DNA of 28,142 bases from a virus: IMG/VR virus record IMGVR_UViG_3300035670_001031, positions 1-28,142 of that record, one strand, 5' to 3'. Positions 22,940 through 28,142 of the stretch are shown one piece after another. The notes beneath the pieces were generated by a model. The model was not told the origin of the DNA, ran no database searches, and saw nothing but the letters and a program-made list of their open reading frames with translations. The position numbers were made by a program, and so were the translations under genes. Each line of letters starts with the position of its first letter. The stretch's first letter is position 1.

Positions 22940-23278
22940 TCAGACGACAACCTTGGAGGCGCGCTCTGCGGCGGCACGGAGGGTCCTGACGACCTGCTCC
23001 TTGCGCCGGGACTTCATGTCGTTCCAGTGAGGTACGTCGCGCCCTCGGATGACTTCCTCGACCACGCCCTTGGCGGCGTGGAACTCGTCAAGGTCGCTGG
23101 CGGCGAAGTAGAGCGCCCCGAGCGTGCAACAGGGGCGGTCGAATGCCTCGGTCTTGCTCTTATCCACGAGTGCGTCTTCGTGATGGTAGAGGGGACCCTT
23201 CTTGAAGTAGTCGCCCTTATGGAAGCCCACTTCTTCCATATGGTCGGCAGCCCTGTTCAGCACATCGGCTATGTTCAT
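22940..23278 (-). CDS. DUF6197-like protein (112 aa)
   Basis: The start is ATG at 23278, because a strong AAGGAG sits six bases upstream; the longer frame to 23386 would run through the upstream gene. The pattern of VLNRAADHMEEVGFHKGDYF, CCTLGALYFAA and HWNDMKSRRKEQVVRTLRAAA resembles short actinobacterial and phage proteins of the DUF6197 type, which have no assigned function. It is the first gene after the promoter-like gap at 23.3 kb. Confidence 0.65.
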   Translation of the reverse strand: MNIADVLNRAADHMEEVGFHKGDYFKKGPLYHHEDALVDKSKTEAFDRPCCTLGALYFAASDLDEFHAAKGVVEEVIRGRDVPHWNDMKSRRKEQVVRTLRAAAERASKVVV

Positions 23279-23290
23279 GCTTCTCCTTGG

Positions 23291-23318
23291 ATTATTTCGG
23301 TAGCGTGTTACATTGCAA
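23291..23318 (-). promoter_or_regulatory. Candidate minus-strand promoter with TGTTACATT motif
   Basis: On the minus strand TTGCAA (plus 23313-23318) is followed after 16 bp by AATAAT (23291-23296, 5/6 to consensus), and then by AAGGAG and the ATG at 23278. The overlapping stretch TGTTACATTGCAAG (plus 23306-23319) recurs in similar form in the only other sizeable gap of this operon, so it may be a binding site for a phage regulator. Confidence 0.5.
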
Positions 23319-23321
23319 GCG

Positions 23322-23687
23322 CTAGAACGGCGCTTGGTCGATGTGGCGCAGCCACTCATGCAGCGGCACCACCACATACGCCTCACCGATGCCCTTGCCG
23401 CGGCGCTTCACGACGGCGGCGAAGTTCGCGCCCGGAGGGCCGAGGGACCGAGCCAACGAGTAGTTGCGGGCCTCAACTTCGGCCTCGCGCACGTACCCGG
23501 ACAGGTCCATCTTCTTCTCGTTCTTGGCCTCGATGATGAATGGCAGGCCACCCATCTTGAGCACAAGGTCGCCCTCGTCGCGGGTGCCTGCGAGGCGTAG
23601 GCGCTCAGCGTCGTAGCCCTCGTTTCGCAGGTAGTTCAGAAGGTCGCGCTCAAAGAGACTCCCGCGTGCCTTGTTCGCCGCGCTCAC
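23322..23687 (-). CDS. Holliday-junction-resolvase-like PD-(D/E)XK nuclease
   Basis: GTG at 23687 overlaps the upstream stop (GTGA). The 121-residue protein has GSLFERDLLNYLRNEGYDAE (Glu13), RDEGDLVL (Asp40) and FIIEAKN (Glu53, Lys55), the E-D-ExK layout of archaeal Hjc-type resolvases and related phage nucleases. The C-terminal part is compatible with the rest of that fold. Such enzymes resolve branched DNA during recombination and before packaging. Confidence 0.85.
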   Translation of the reverse strand: MSAANKARGSLFERDLLNYLRNEGYDAERLRLAGTRDEGDLVLKMGGLPFIIEAKNEKKMDLSGYVREAEVEARNYSLARSLGPPGANFAAVVKRRGKGIGEAYVVVPLHEWLRHIDQAPF

Positions 23688-23866
23688 CGCTCACGCCCGC
23701 CCTGAAAGCGGGCAACCTCGACGCCCTTGCGGGTGTCGAACACCCGATGGAGCCCTGCGATACCCAGCGACTCGGCCTGCGCGTGGCGCAGGGCGTTCGA
23801 CTTGAGCCAGTAGAACTCCGCGAATGTCGCGGTTGGTCCGGGGGCGAGCATCCAACGGCGCCTCAT
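23684..23866 (-). CDS. Small basic protein of unknown function (60 aa)
   Basis: ATG at 23866 and the next gene's GTG both overlap neighbouring stops. The product is basic, with an AEFYWLKSNALRHAQAESLG helix and a FDTRKGVEVARFQGG end. No motif is recognised. The double stop-start overlap is the evidence that it is real. Confidence 0.6.
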   Translation of the reverse strand: MRRRWMLAPGPTATFAEFYWLKSNALRHAQAESLGIAGLHRVFDTRKGVEVARFQGGRER

Positions 23867-24012
23867 ACCTTCTCCTTCTTCACCAGTTCAAAATCCGGGG
23901 CGTCGATGTAAACCTCATCGACCCAATCCCCCTCGCTGCGGACCTCAACCACCTTCCTGTTCGAAAGGAGCGTGCCGTTGACGTAGACGCGGAGGTAGTT
24001 CGGAGTGCTCAC
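23863..24012 (-). CDS. Small acidic protein of unknown function (49 aa)
   Basis: GTG at 24012 overlaps the helicase stop (GTGA), so the longer frame extending into the helicase gene is not used. The product reads as strands YLRVYVNGTLL, NRKVVEVRSEG and WVDEVYIDAPDFELV, a likely small beta-domain, and ends in KKEKV. No family is recognised. Confidence 0.6.
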   Translation of the reverse strand: MSTPNYLRVYVNGTLLSNRKVVEVRSEGDWVDEVYIDAPDFELVKKEKV

Positions 24013-24824
24013 AGACGTATGCCCGCTTCCTTCATTCCTCGGTTGGCGTAGAAACTCCCGGTGTCGAGGTCGCACGGAATCTCCACGAAGGCGTTCCCGG
24101 TGGGATCGCCAATGCCGAAGCGGTTCTTGACGGCGCACGCCCGCAGGCAGTCACCGTTCTCGCTCGCGGCAAGACTGATAATCAGTTCGGGCAACTGCGA
24201 AACCTTGCCCTGAATGTCACGCCGTGGTGACGGGTAGTTGGGGCGCGAATTGTTTTCGCTCATGTGGTGCAGCACGAACACTGACGCCCCGGTGATGCGG
24301 ACGAGCCGCTTGATTGCCTTCGCGGAGTCCCGCATGGAGGCCCATTCGTTCTCGTTCTCGCCCACGAGGTTCATCAAATTGTCGATGACAATGACGCCGG
24401 GGCAGGCCCCGTAAACCTCGGTCATCGCCGCCGTTTCCAGTTCAAGGTCCTCGTATGTCGGGTCGGTCTCAAAGACGAAGCGTGCGTCCTTGAAGGCACT
24501 CGCCAAGTGGGCCGCGTAGTGGTCCGCCCCGTCTTCCAGTAGGGCCGAGCCAACGTCGCTCTGCCGGTCGCCTGTCACCATGGCCGCGGCGCGGACCAGC
24601 ATGGTGGCCTCGTCGGTGTCGGCGGAGAAGAACAGGGTCGGCTCTGCGATCCGCTGGACCAACTTGGTGGCGATGAACGTCTTACCGGCAGCGGGCGTGG
24701 CAGCGATCATGGTGATGGTGCCGCGGCGGGGCCTGATGCCCGCCGCTTCCAACTGCGGGAAGTTCCATGGGAGTGGGGTGAGCGTCGGCATCGGCTGACG
24801 CACCGCACTGGCGAGGGTCCTCAT
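24009..24824 (-). CDS. DnaB/RecA-like replicative helicase ATPase
   Basis: I chose ATG at 24824, which overlaps the upstream stop (ATGA); ATG at 24833 is possible. In 271 residues it carries a Walker A AATPAAGKT (Lys48), an ADTDEA segment (68-73), a Walker B VIVIDNLMNL (Asp148), VFVLHHMSE (182-190) in the sensor position and a late basic VKNRFGIGD that may hold the arginine finger. This is the RecA-fold core of DnaB-like helicases without an N-terminal primase-interaction domain. It would unwind the fork together with the split primase encoded downstream. Confidence 0.82.
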   Translation of the reverse strand: MRTLASAVRQPMPTLTPLPWNFPQLEAAGIRPRRGTITMIAATPAAGKTFIATKLVQRIAEPTLFFSADTDEATMLVRAAAMVTGDRQSDVGSALLEDGADHYAAHLASAFKDARFVFETDPTYEDLELETAAMTEVYGACPGVIVIDNLMNLVGENENEWASMRDSAKAIKRLVRITGASVFVLHHMSENNSRPNYPSPRRDIQGKVSQLPELIISLAASENGDCLRACAVKNRFGIGDPTGNAFVEIPCDLDTGSFYANRGMKEAGIRL

Positions 24825-25447
24825 CGGCAGCACCCATCGCAGCCATGGACGGCCTTCCAGTCCTCACCGTTGCTCAGGTGGTACGCCAAGTCGTCCGGGT
24901 CGGGGTGGCCGACGCCGTGCGGGCAGGTCCGTTCCATGAGGTAGGTGTCGCTGCGCCAGTTCAGCGGGAAGTCCCGCATCTTGTGGTCGGACGGGTTGTG
25001 AATGACGCAAGCGCGCCCCGCGCACTTCGACTCCGGGTGTGTCTTGAGGACCGCTGGACCAACCTGAATACCAAAGACCGGCTCGGCGCACAGCATCACC
25101 AGCCGCTTAATCATCGTGCGCGGCGGCTTGAACAGGAACTCGCACTCAGGGCATTGGAGGTAGTCGGCCTCCCGAATCGTCTCCAAGAACGAATGCATGT
25201 CCCACTTGCAGTTCGCCGTCGTGCCCTCAAGGTCCTTGCCGCACGGGTCGCAGTTGCACTCAGCCCAGACGATGATGTAGTCCGCAGGCTTCGGGCTGCG
25301 CTTGGTGCACGGGCGGACCGCGTTCACTTCACATGTGATCGGCACGGGACCGACCAATTCGTGAACGTCAGCCGCGGACGGCACGTCCGCCGCGGGCTCC
25401 GGGGAGGGGGACGCCCCCGGCGCGTCCCCGCTCCGCTCCTGCTCCAT
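24821..25447 (-). CDS. Multi-zinc-site protein of unknown function (208 aa)
   Basis: The start is ATG at 25447, ten bases after the previous stop; the frame extends upstream but overlaps a better gene. After an acidic Pro-rich start, Cys and His residues cluster as CNCDPCGKDLEGTTANC, a CPEC pair, and a C-terminal module with SKCAGRACVIHNPSDHKMRD, NWRSDT, RTCPHGVGHPDPDDLAYHL and HGCDGCC. That last module recurs, as I recall, in many actinophage genomes near replication genes and has no known function. It looks like a zinc-bound fold that binds nucleic acid or protein. Confidence 0.68.
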   Translation of the reverse strand: MEQERSGDAPGASPSPEPAADVPSAADVHELVGPVPITCEVNAVRPCTKRSPKPADYIIVWAECNCDPCGKDLEGTTANCKWDMHSFLETIREADYLQCPECEFLFKPPRTMIKRLVMLCAEPVFGIQVGPAVLKTHPESKCAGRACVIHNPSDHKMRDFPLNWRSDTYLMERTCPHGVGHPDPDDLAYHLSNGEDWKAVHGCDGCCR

Positions 25448-25457
25448 CAAGTCCAAC

Positions 25458-26084
25458 TCAGGCCCCGAGCAGGGCGCTGTTCTGGGCCACCAGCGAACGC
25501 AACAGGCTCTCGTTGCGCGGGTTGGTGACGCGGGCCTTGGCGGTCTTGTTCCAGAACAACTTCTGGCCCGCCGCCTCCATGCCCGCCTTGAGGGCGTTGG
25601 AGAAGGCTTGGTTGTACGGGTAGTCGATGAACAACTCCGTGTACTGGGGCTTCTCCGGGTTGGGTCCCTGCCAGATGCGGACGTTGGCGGGGAGTTCGCC
25701 ACCCGCCACAGCCTGCGGCGGGGACGCGGGCGCCGCAGACTGGGCAGGGGCTTCCGACGCCACTACCTGCGTCGGGGTGGACGGCGCGCTGGGTGCCAGC
25801 GCTCCGGGCGCGGGAGCGGCCACGCCGCTCGCGCTGACCGTAGCCGGGGGAAGCGCGGCTGCGGGCTGCTGGTGGGAGACGGTGACTGCGCCGGGGAGTT
25901 CCTTGGCGACGGCGTTGGCGGCGCGGATCATCGCGGCGGTGTTGGCCGCGGCGTCCGCAATGGCGACGCAAACCGCATCGTTGCGCGCGGCCCATGTATT
26001 CGGGTCGTCTGCGCCGACCGTGATCCAGAAGTCGTCGTAACCGCTGCCAGCCTTGTAGGTGACGTTGATTCCGTGGTCAGACAC
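25458..26084 (-). CDS. Two-domain replication-region protein with Ala/Pro linker (208 aa)
   Basis: GTG at 26084 has AAGGAG at good distance. An N-terminal domain (DDFWITVGADDPNTWAARND, then a helix AVCVAIADAAANTAAMI) is joined by a long Ala/Pro/Ser linker (about 72-128) to a C-terminal domain with VRIWQGPNPEKPQYTELFID, QKLFWNKTAKARVTNPRN and SLLRSLVAQN. It is the first gene after the operator-like gap at 26.12 kb and lies beside helicase and exonuclease genes, so a single-strand DNA-binding or recombination-helper role is possible. No family is confirmed. Confidence 0.65.
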   Translation of the reverse strand: MSDHGINVTYKAGSGYDDFWITVGADDPNTWAARNDAVCVAIADAAANTAAMIRAANAVAKELPGAVTVSHQQPAAALPPATVSASGVAAPAPGALAPSAPSTPTQVVASEAPAQSAAPASPPQAVAGGELPANVRIWQGPNPEKPQYTELFIDYPYNQAFSNALKAGMEAAGQKLFWNKTAKARVTNPRNESLLRSLVAQNSALLGA

Positions 26085-26120
26085 TCGTACTCCTTGTTTG
26101 GTTAGCCCTGTTAGTTATCA

Positions 26121-26137
26121 TGTTACATTTGCTCAAG
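26121..26137 (-). promoter_or_regulatory. Palindromic operator/promoter-like motif ATGTTACAT
   Basis: The gap between two minus-strand genes contains TGTTACATTTGCTCAAG; with the A at 26120 it forms ATGTTACAT, a perfect odd-centre palindrome (ATGT-T-ACAT). The minus strand reads TTGAGC, 17 bp, TAACAG, a weak promoter match. A close relative of this motif is at 23306-23319. The motif overlaps the stop of the exonuclease gene. Confidence 0.45.
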
Positions 26138-27023
26138 CCGGAACGCAATTACCTCGCGCGGGAACCGTCTCGTGCGGTGCCATGAGGGCCTTCGGCCCGA
26201 TCTTGCGAGCCGCAAGCGCAGCAATGGCAGCGTCGATGATGGGGTCAGCCGCTTCCAGATTCAGGTCGTACAGCGTGCAGGTCCCATCGCCCCGGTCCGG
26301 CTGGTGGATCAGCAACCCACGGCTCGGGTCGAGGTTCGGGTGGATCGGCAACCGCTCCTGTGTCTCATGGTCGTAGCGGTGTGCCGTCGAGTAGGTGCGC
26401 ACCTGACAGCAGACCTTGGACGGGTACTTGTCGTCATGGGCGCCCGTCTTGTAGTCGGCCACCCGCGCCGCCCCGTCCGGCATGAGGAATACGCGGTCGA
26501 GTGTTCCCGCCGCGTGCCAACGGTCGTTGACTACCGGCAACTCGATCCAGACGGGCGTGATGCCAGCGGCAGCCAGCGCCTCGCGGTATGCGACCACCGT
26601 TTCCCGATCTTCGGGGGTGGTGTCCATCGGTTCGCCGTCGTCGGCCAGTGTGAAGTCGGGCAGGTCCTCGCCGCGGTCTGCATACTCGGTGAGTCGGTGT
26701 AGGTGGCTGCCACGCTTGGATGCGTACTCACCGCCGCCCGCGATGTGCGCGGCGGCACAGATGCGCTTCATCTGCTTCTTGGCGATGGGGTCGTTGAGCG
26801 GGTCGTCAAACCCACCGATGATGGACCCGACCTCAGCGAACAGGTTCGGGTCGTAGACGAGCCCGAGCGCGGTGGTGCGCTGGTACCACAGCATCAGGTT
26901 GTAGGTGTCGTCAGTGACACCGGCCAACTTGCTGACGCGGATATACGGGATGGGCTTATCCTCGCCGGGGGGCGTGATGAGCGGCCTGCCCCACCTATCC
27001 CTTTTGAAATCCCCGTCCGTCAT
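26133..27023 (-). CDS. Cas4/RecB-like PD-(D/E)XK exonuclease
   Basis: ATG at 27023 overlaps the HNH gene stop (ATGA); the longer frame is inside that gene. The 296-residue protein has GSHLHRL (His108), WIELPVV (Glu161), HAAGTLDRVF (Asp176), VADYKTG (Asp190, Lys192) and QVRTY (Gln207, Tyr211), the complete RecB/Cas4 nuclease pattern. There is no run of four cysteines, so an iron-sulfur cluster like that of Cas4 is not evident. Such enzymes degrade DNA ends for recombination and replication. It is common in actinophage early operons. Confidence 0.85.
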   Translation of the reverse strand: MTDGDFKRDRWGRPLITPPGEDKPIPYIRVSKLAGVTDDTYNLMLWYQRTTALGLVYDPNLFAEVGSIIGGFDDPLNDPIAKKQMKRICAAAHIAGGGEYASKRGSHLHRLTEYADRGEDLPDFTLADDGEPMDTTPEDRETVVAYREALAAAGITPVWIELPVVNDRWHAAGTLDRVFLMPDGAARVADYKTGAHDDKYPSKVCCQVRTYSTAHRYDHETQERLPIHPNLDPSRGLLIHQPDRGDGTCTLYDLNLEAADPIIDAAIAALAARKIGPKALMAPHETVPARGNCVPA

Positions 27024-27487
27024 GCCGCCACCTTCTGTCGCTCCCGGTATCGCTTGTCGCTTTCGGCCCGACAGATTCGGCAGACTCGGCCACGGCCCCG
27101 CGATGAATAGCGGAGATTCTCGCCGCTGAGTGGATGCCCCTGCGGGCAATGTGTCTTGACGCGATTTGCGGCACCCGTCCCACCCGAGCGCAGCGAATTA
27201 ACAAGCGCTGTCACGAGTTCTCCGTGCCATGGATTCACGCAGGGTGGGTTCTTGCATAGGTGGTCGAATGTCAGCCCATCGGGGATTTCCCCGCGGAAGA
27301 ACTCCCACGCGAAGCGGTGGGCCGCAACTTTGCGACCGTTCACGCGAAGCCGCGTATAGCCCTTCGGGCTCCGGGCCACGTGGCGCACCCAGCACCCGTT
27401 CTCATCCTCGACGCACGGCGCCAAGAGTCGGTTAATTGCGGGGGTCGTCCGCGAGAGGCGGTCCCGGTCGAAGTCTCCGTCAACCAC
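27020..27487 (-). CDS. Second HNH endonuclease with zinc ribbon
   Basis: GTG at 27487 overlaps the preceding TAG by one base and has GGAAGGAAA at good distance. The 155-residue protein shows GCWVRH, AHRFAWEFFRGEIPDG, then DHLCKNPPCVNPWHGELV (Asp75-His76, Cys78, Cys83, Asn85, His88) and a C-terminal CPQGH and VCRICRAESDKRY zinc site. It has the same architecture as the HNH gene at 19.4 kb but is clearly diverged. It probably acts as a mobile or DNA-nicking nuclease. Confidence 0.87.
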   Translation of the reverse strand: MVDGDFDRDRLSRTTPAINRLLAPCVEDENGCWVRHVARSPKGYTRLRVNGRKVAAHRFAWEFFRGEIPDGLTFDHLCKNPPCVNPWHGELVTALVNSLRSGGTGAANRVKTHCPQGHPLSGENLRYSSRGRGRVCRICRAESDKRYRERQKVAA

Positions 27488-28142
27488 TAAAAGTTTCCTT
27501 CCGCGACCTGCAAACAGGTCAGGCCGAGGTCCCGCCACATTTCGACCACCTGATTCCGGTCATCCAGCACGTACAGCACGTTGAACCTGTCGCGGATGTG
27601 CTTGTCGAACAGTTCCCGCTTGACGATGGCATCCTTACGACGGTCGCCCCCGGGGCGCATGTACAACTCGAAGTTGCTCCATACGTGCTTGCGCAGCCAG
27701 TCCTCGGTCACTTCACGACAGGACTCGTCACGGCCCGAGCAGAACACCAACTTGGCCCCAGACTCCACAGCGCTCCACACAGCCTGAATGACCGGAGCGT
27801 TCGGGTGGTCCATGTGCGCCTTGGATGCGTCGTAGATACCCCGACCCTCCCAGCGCAGGGCCACGGTCCCGTCAATGTCCACGATGACAGCGCGCGGATT
27901 CTTGCGGTCTGGGACGTACTTCTCGCCCCCATGGCCCTCATCCTCAATGGTGGATACGGGCAGGAACTCGCCCTTCGGGAGGTATTTCCTCGCCATGTCC
28001 CGAATGACGCTCTCATCCACTTTTTTGTCACGCTCAGCGTTACGTTTGAGCGCTTCGTCAAGGTCGATGGGGAACTCTCGGACCTCCACCGTGGCGTCAC
28101 CCCACGCCTGCGCGAGCCGCTTCCACTGGCGGATGTACGACG
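27487..28142 (-). CDS. Polynucleotide kinase 3'-phosphatase (Pnkp-like), 5' part cut by window edge
   Basis: The frame is open past the window end (codons before the GTG at 28089 read SYIRQWKRLAQAWGDAT), so the gene is partial. The visible 217 residues begin with the end of a P-loop kinase domain (VEVREFPIDLDEALKRNAER, DESVIRDMARKYLP), then a HAD-type phosphatase: IVDIDGTVALRW (Asp88, Asp90), LVFCSGRDE, a MRPGGDRRKDAIVKREL segment (Lys174) and VLYVLDDRNQ (Asp193, Asp194). This is the layout of T4-type Pnkp, which adds a 5'-phosphate and removes a 3'-phosphate so that a ligase can seal RNA. The matching ligase is at 22.3-22.9 kb. Confidence 0.87.
   Translation of the reverse strand, partial: SYIRQWKRLAQAWGDATVEVREFPIDLDEALKRNAERDKKVDESVIRDMARKYLPKGEFLPVSTIEDEGHGGEKYVPDRKNPRAVIVDIDGTVALRWEGRGIYDASKAHMDHPNAPVIQAVWSAVESGAKLVFCSGRDESCREVTEDWLRKHVWSNFELYMRPGGDRRKDAIVKRELFDKHIRDRFNVLYVLDDRNQVVEMWRDLGLTCLQVAEGNF

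Noticed and set aside
24821-25702. Longer start for the multi-zinc protein (to 25702)
   Set aside because: The extension overlaps the upstream gene over 240 bases and gives a Ser/Arg/Pro-rich shadow translation; ATG at 25447 fits the operon.
16758-28027. AAAAAAG runs on the minus strand (near 16.76 and 28.02 kb) as programmed -1 frameshift sites
   Set aside because: In both genes the run is read as AAA AAA GTG, preceded by C, so it does not fit the X-XXY-YYZ phase; both zero-frame products continue normally.

Overview
The window is 28.1 kb of a tailed double-stranded DNA phage with high GC. Frequent GTG/TTG starts, stop-start overlaps (ATGA, GTGA, TGATG) and the gene families (free-standing HNH nucleases, Cas4-like exonuclease, DUF3310, separate small primase genes) point to a phage of an actinobacterium. 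No tape-measure or tail-tube gene is visible. Instead there is a set of large soluble virion proteins, an N4-gp56-like capsid protein and a beta-rich tail protein of about 600 residues. A podovirus-type particle is therefore the best guess, but this is an inference. Terminase and portal are not in the window and probably lie to the left of it.

Left arm, plus strand, 1-16.3 kb (late genes): a large internal virion protein cut by the window edge; four more structural or ejection proteins, one of them a catalytically dead NlpC/P60-like domain with a histone-like tail; a 400-bp accessory gap; a scaffold-like protein and the major capsid protein; an M15 peptidase-like domain fused to an EEP nuclease; a small membrane ORF; a peptidoglycan-binding domain fused to a PL7 polysaccharide lyase; connector-like proteins; a repeat and polyglycine tail fibre; a nozzle-like tail protein; and three small membrane proteins that look like a lysis cassette. 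A strong convergent terminator at 16.30 kb ends this arm.

The gap at 6984-7386 is the most unusual part. It holds an 80-nt RNA with the complete tRNA-like domain of tmRNA: a 7-bp acceptor stem with G3-U70, the GGTTTCGACAG D-loop sequence and a perfect T-arm. A short hairpin replaces the whole mRNA-like domain, so there is no tag reading frame and no pseudoknots. Next to it, on the minus strand, is a 50-codon gene for a secreted-type peptide. Its own promoter overlaps the start of the RNA and predicts a leaderless transcript.

Right arm, minus strand, 28.1-16.3 kb (early genes): a packed operon read leftward. It encodes a polynucleotide kinase/phosphatase (cut by the right edge), two HNH nucleases, a Cas4-like exonuclease, a DnaB-like ATPase, a Holliday-junction-type nuclease, an Rnl2-like RNA ligase, a primase split into zinc-finger and TOPRIM genes, a metallophosphoesterase, a sigma-like protein, DUF3310 and many small proteins. 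The only two sizeable gaps (23.30 and 26.12 kb) share a TGTTACATT motif that may be a promoter or operator. Kinase/phosphatase plus ligase make a plausible RNA-repair pair, which is suggestive beside a phage-borne tmRNA-like RNA.
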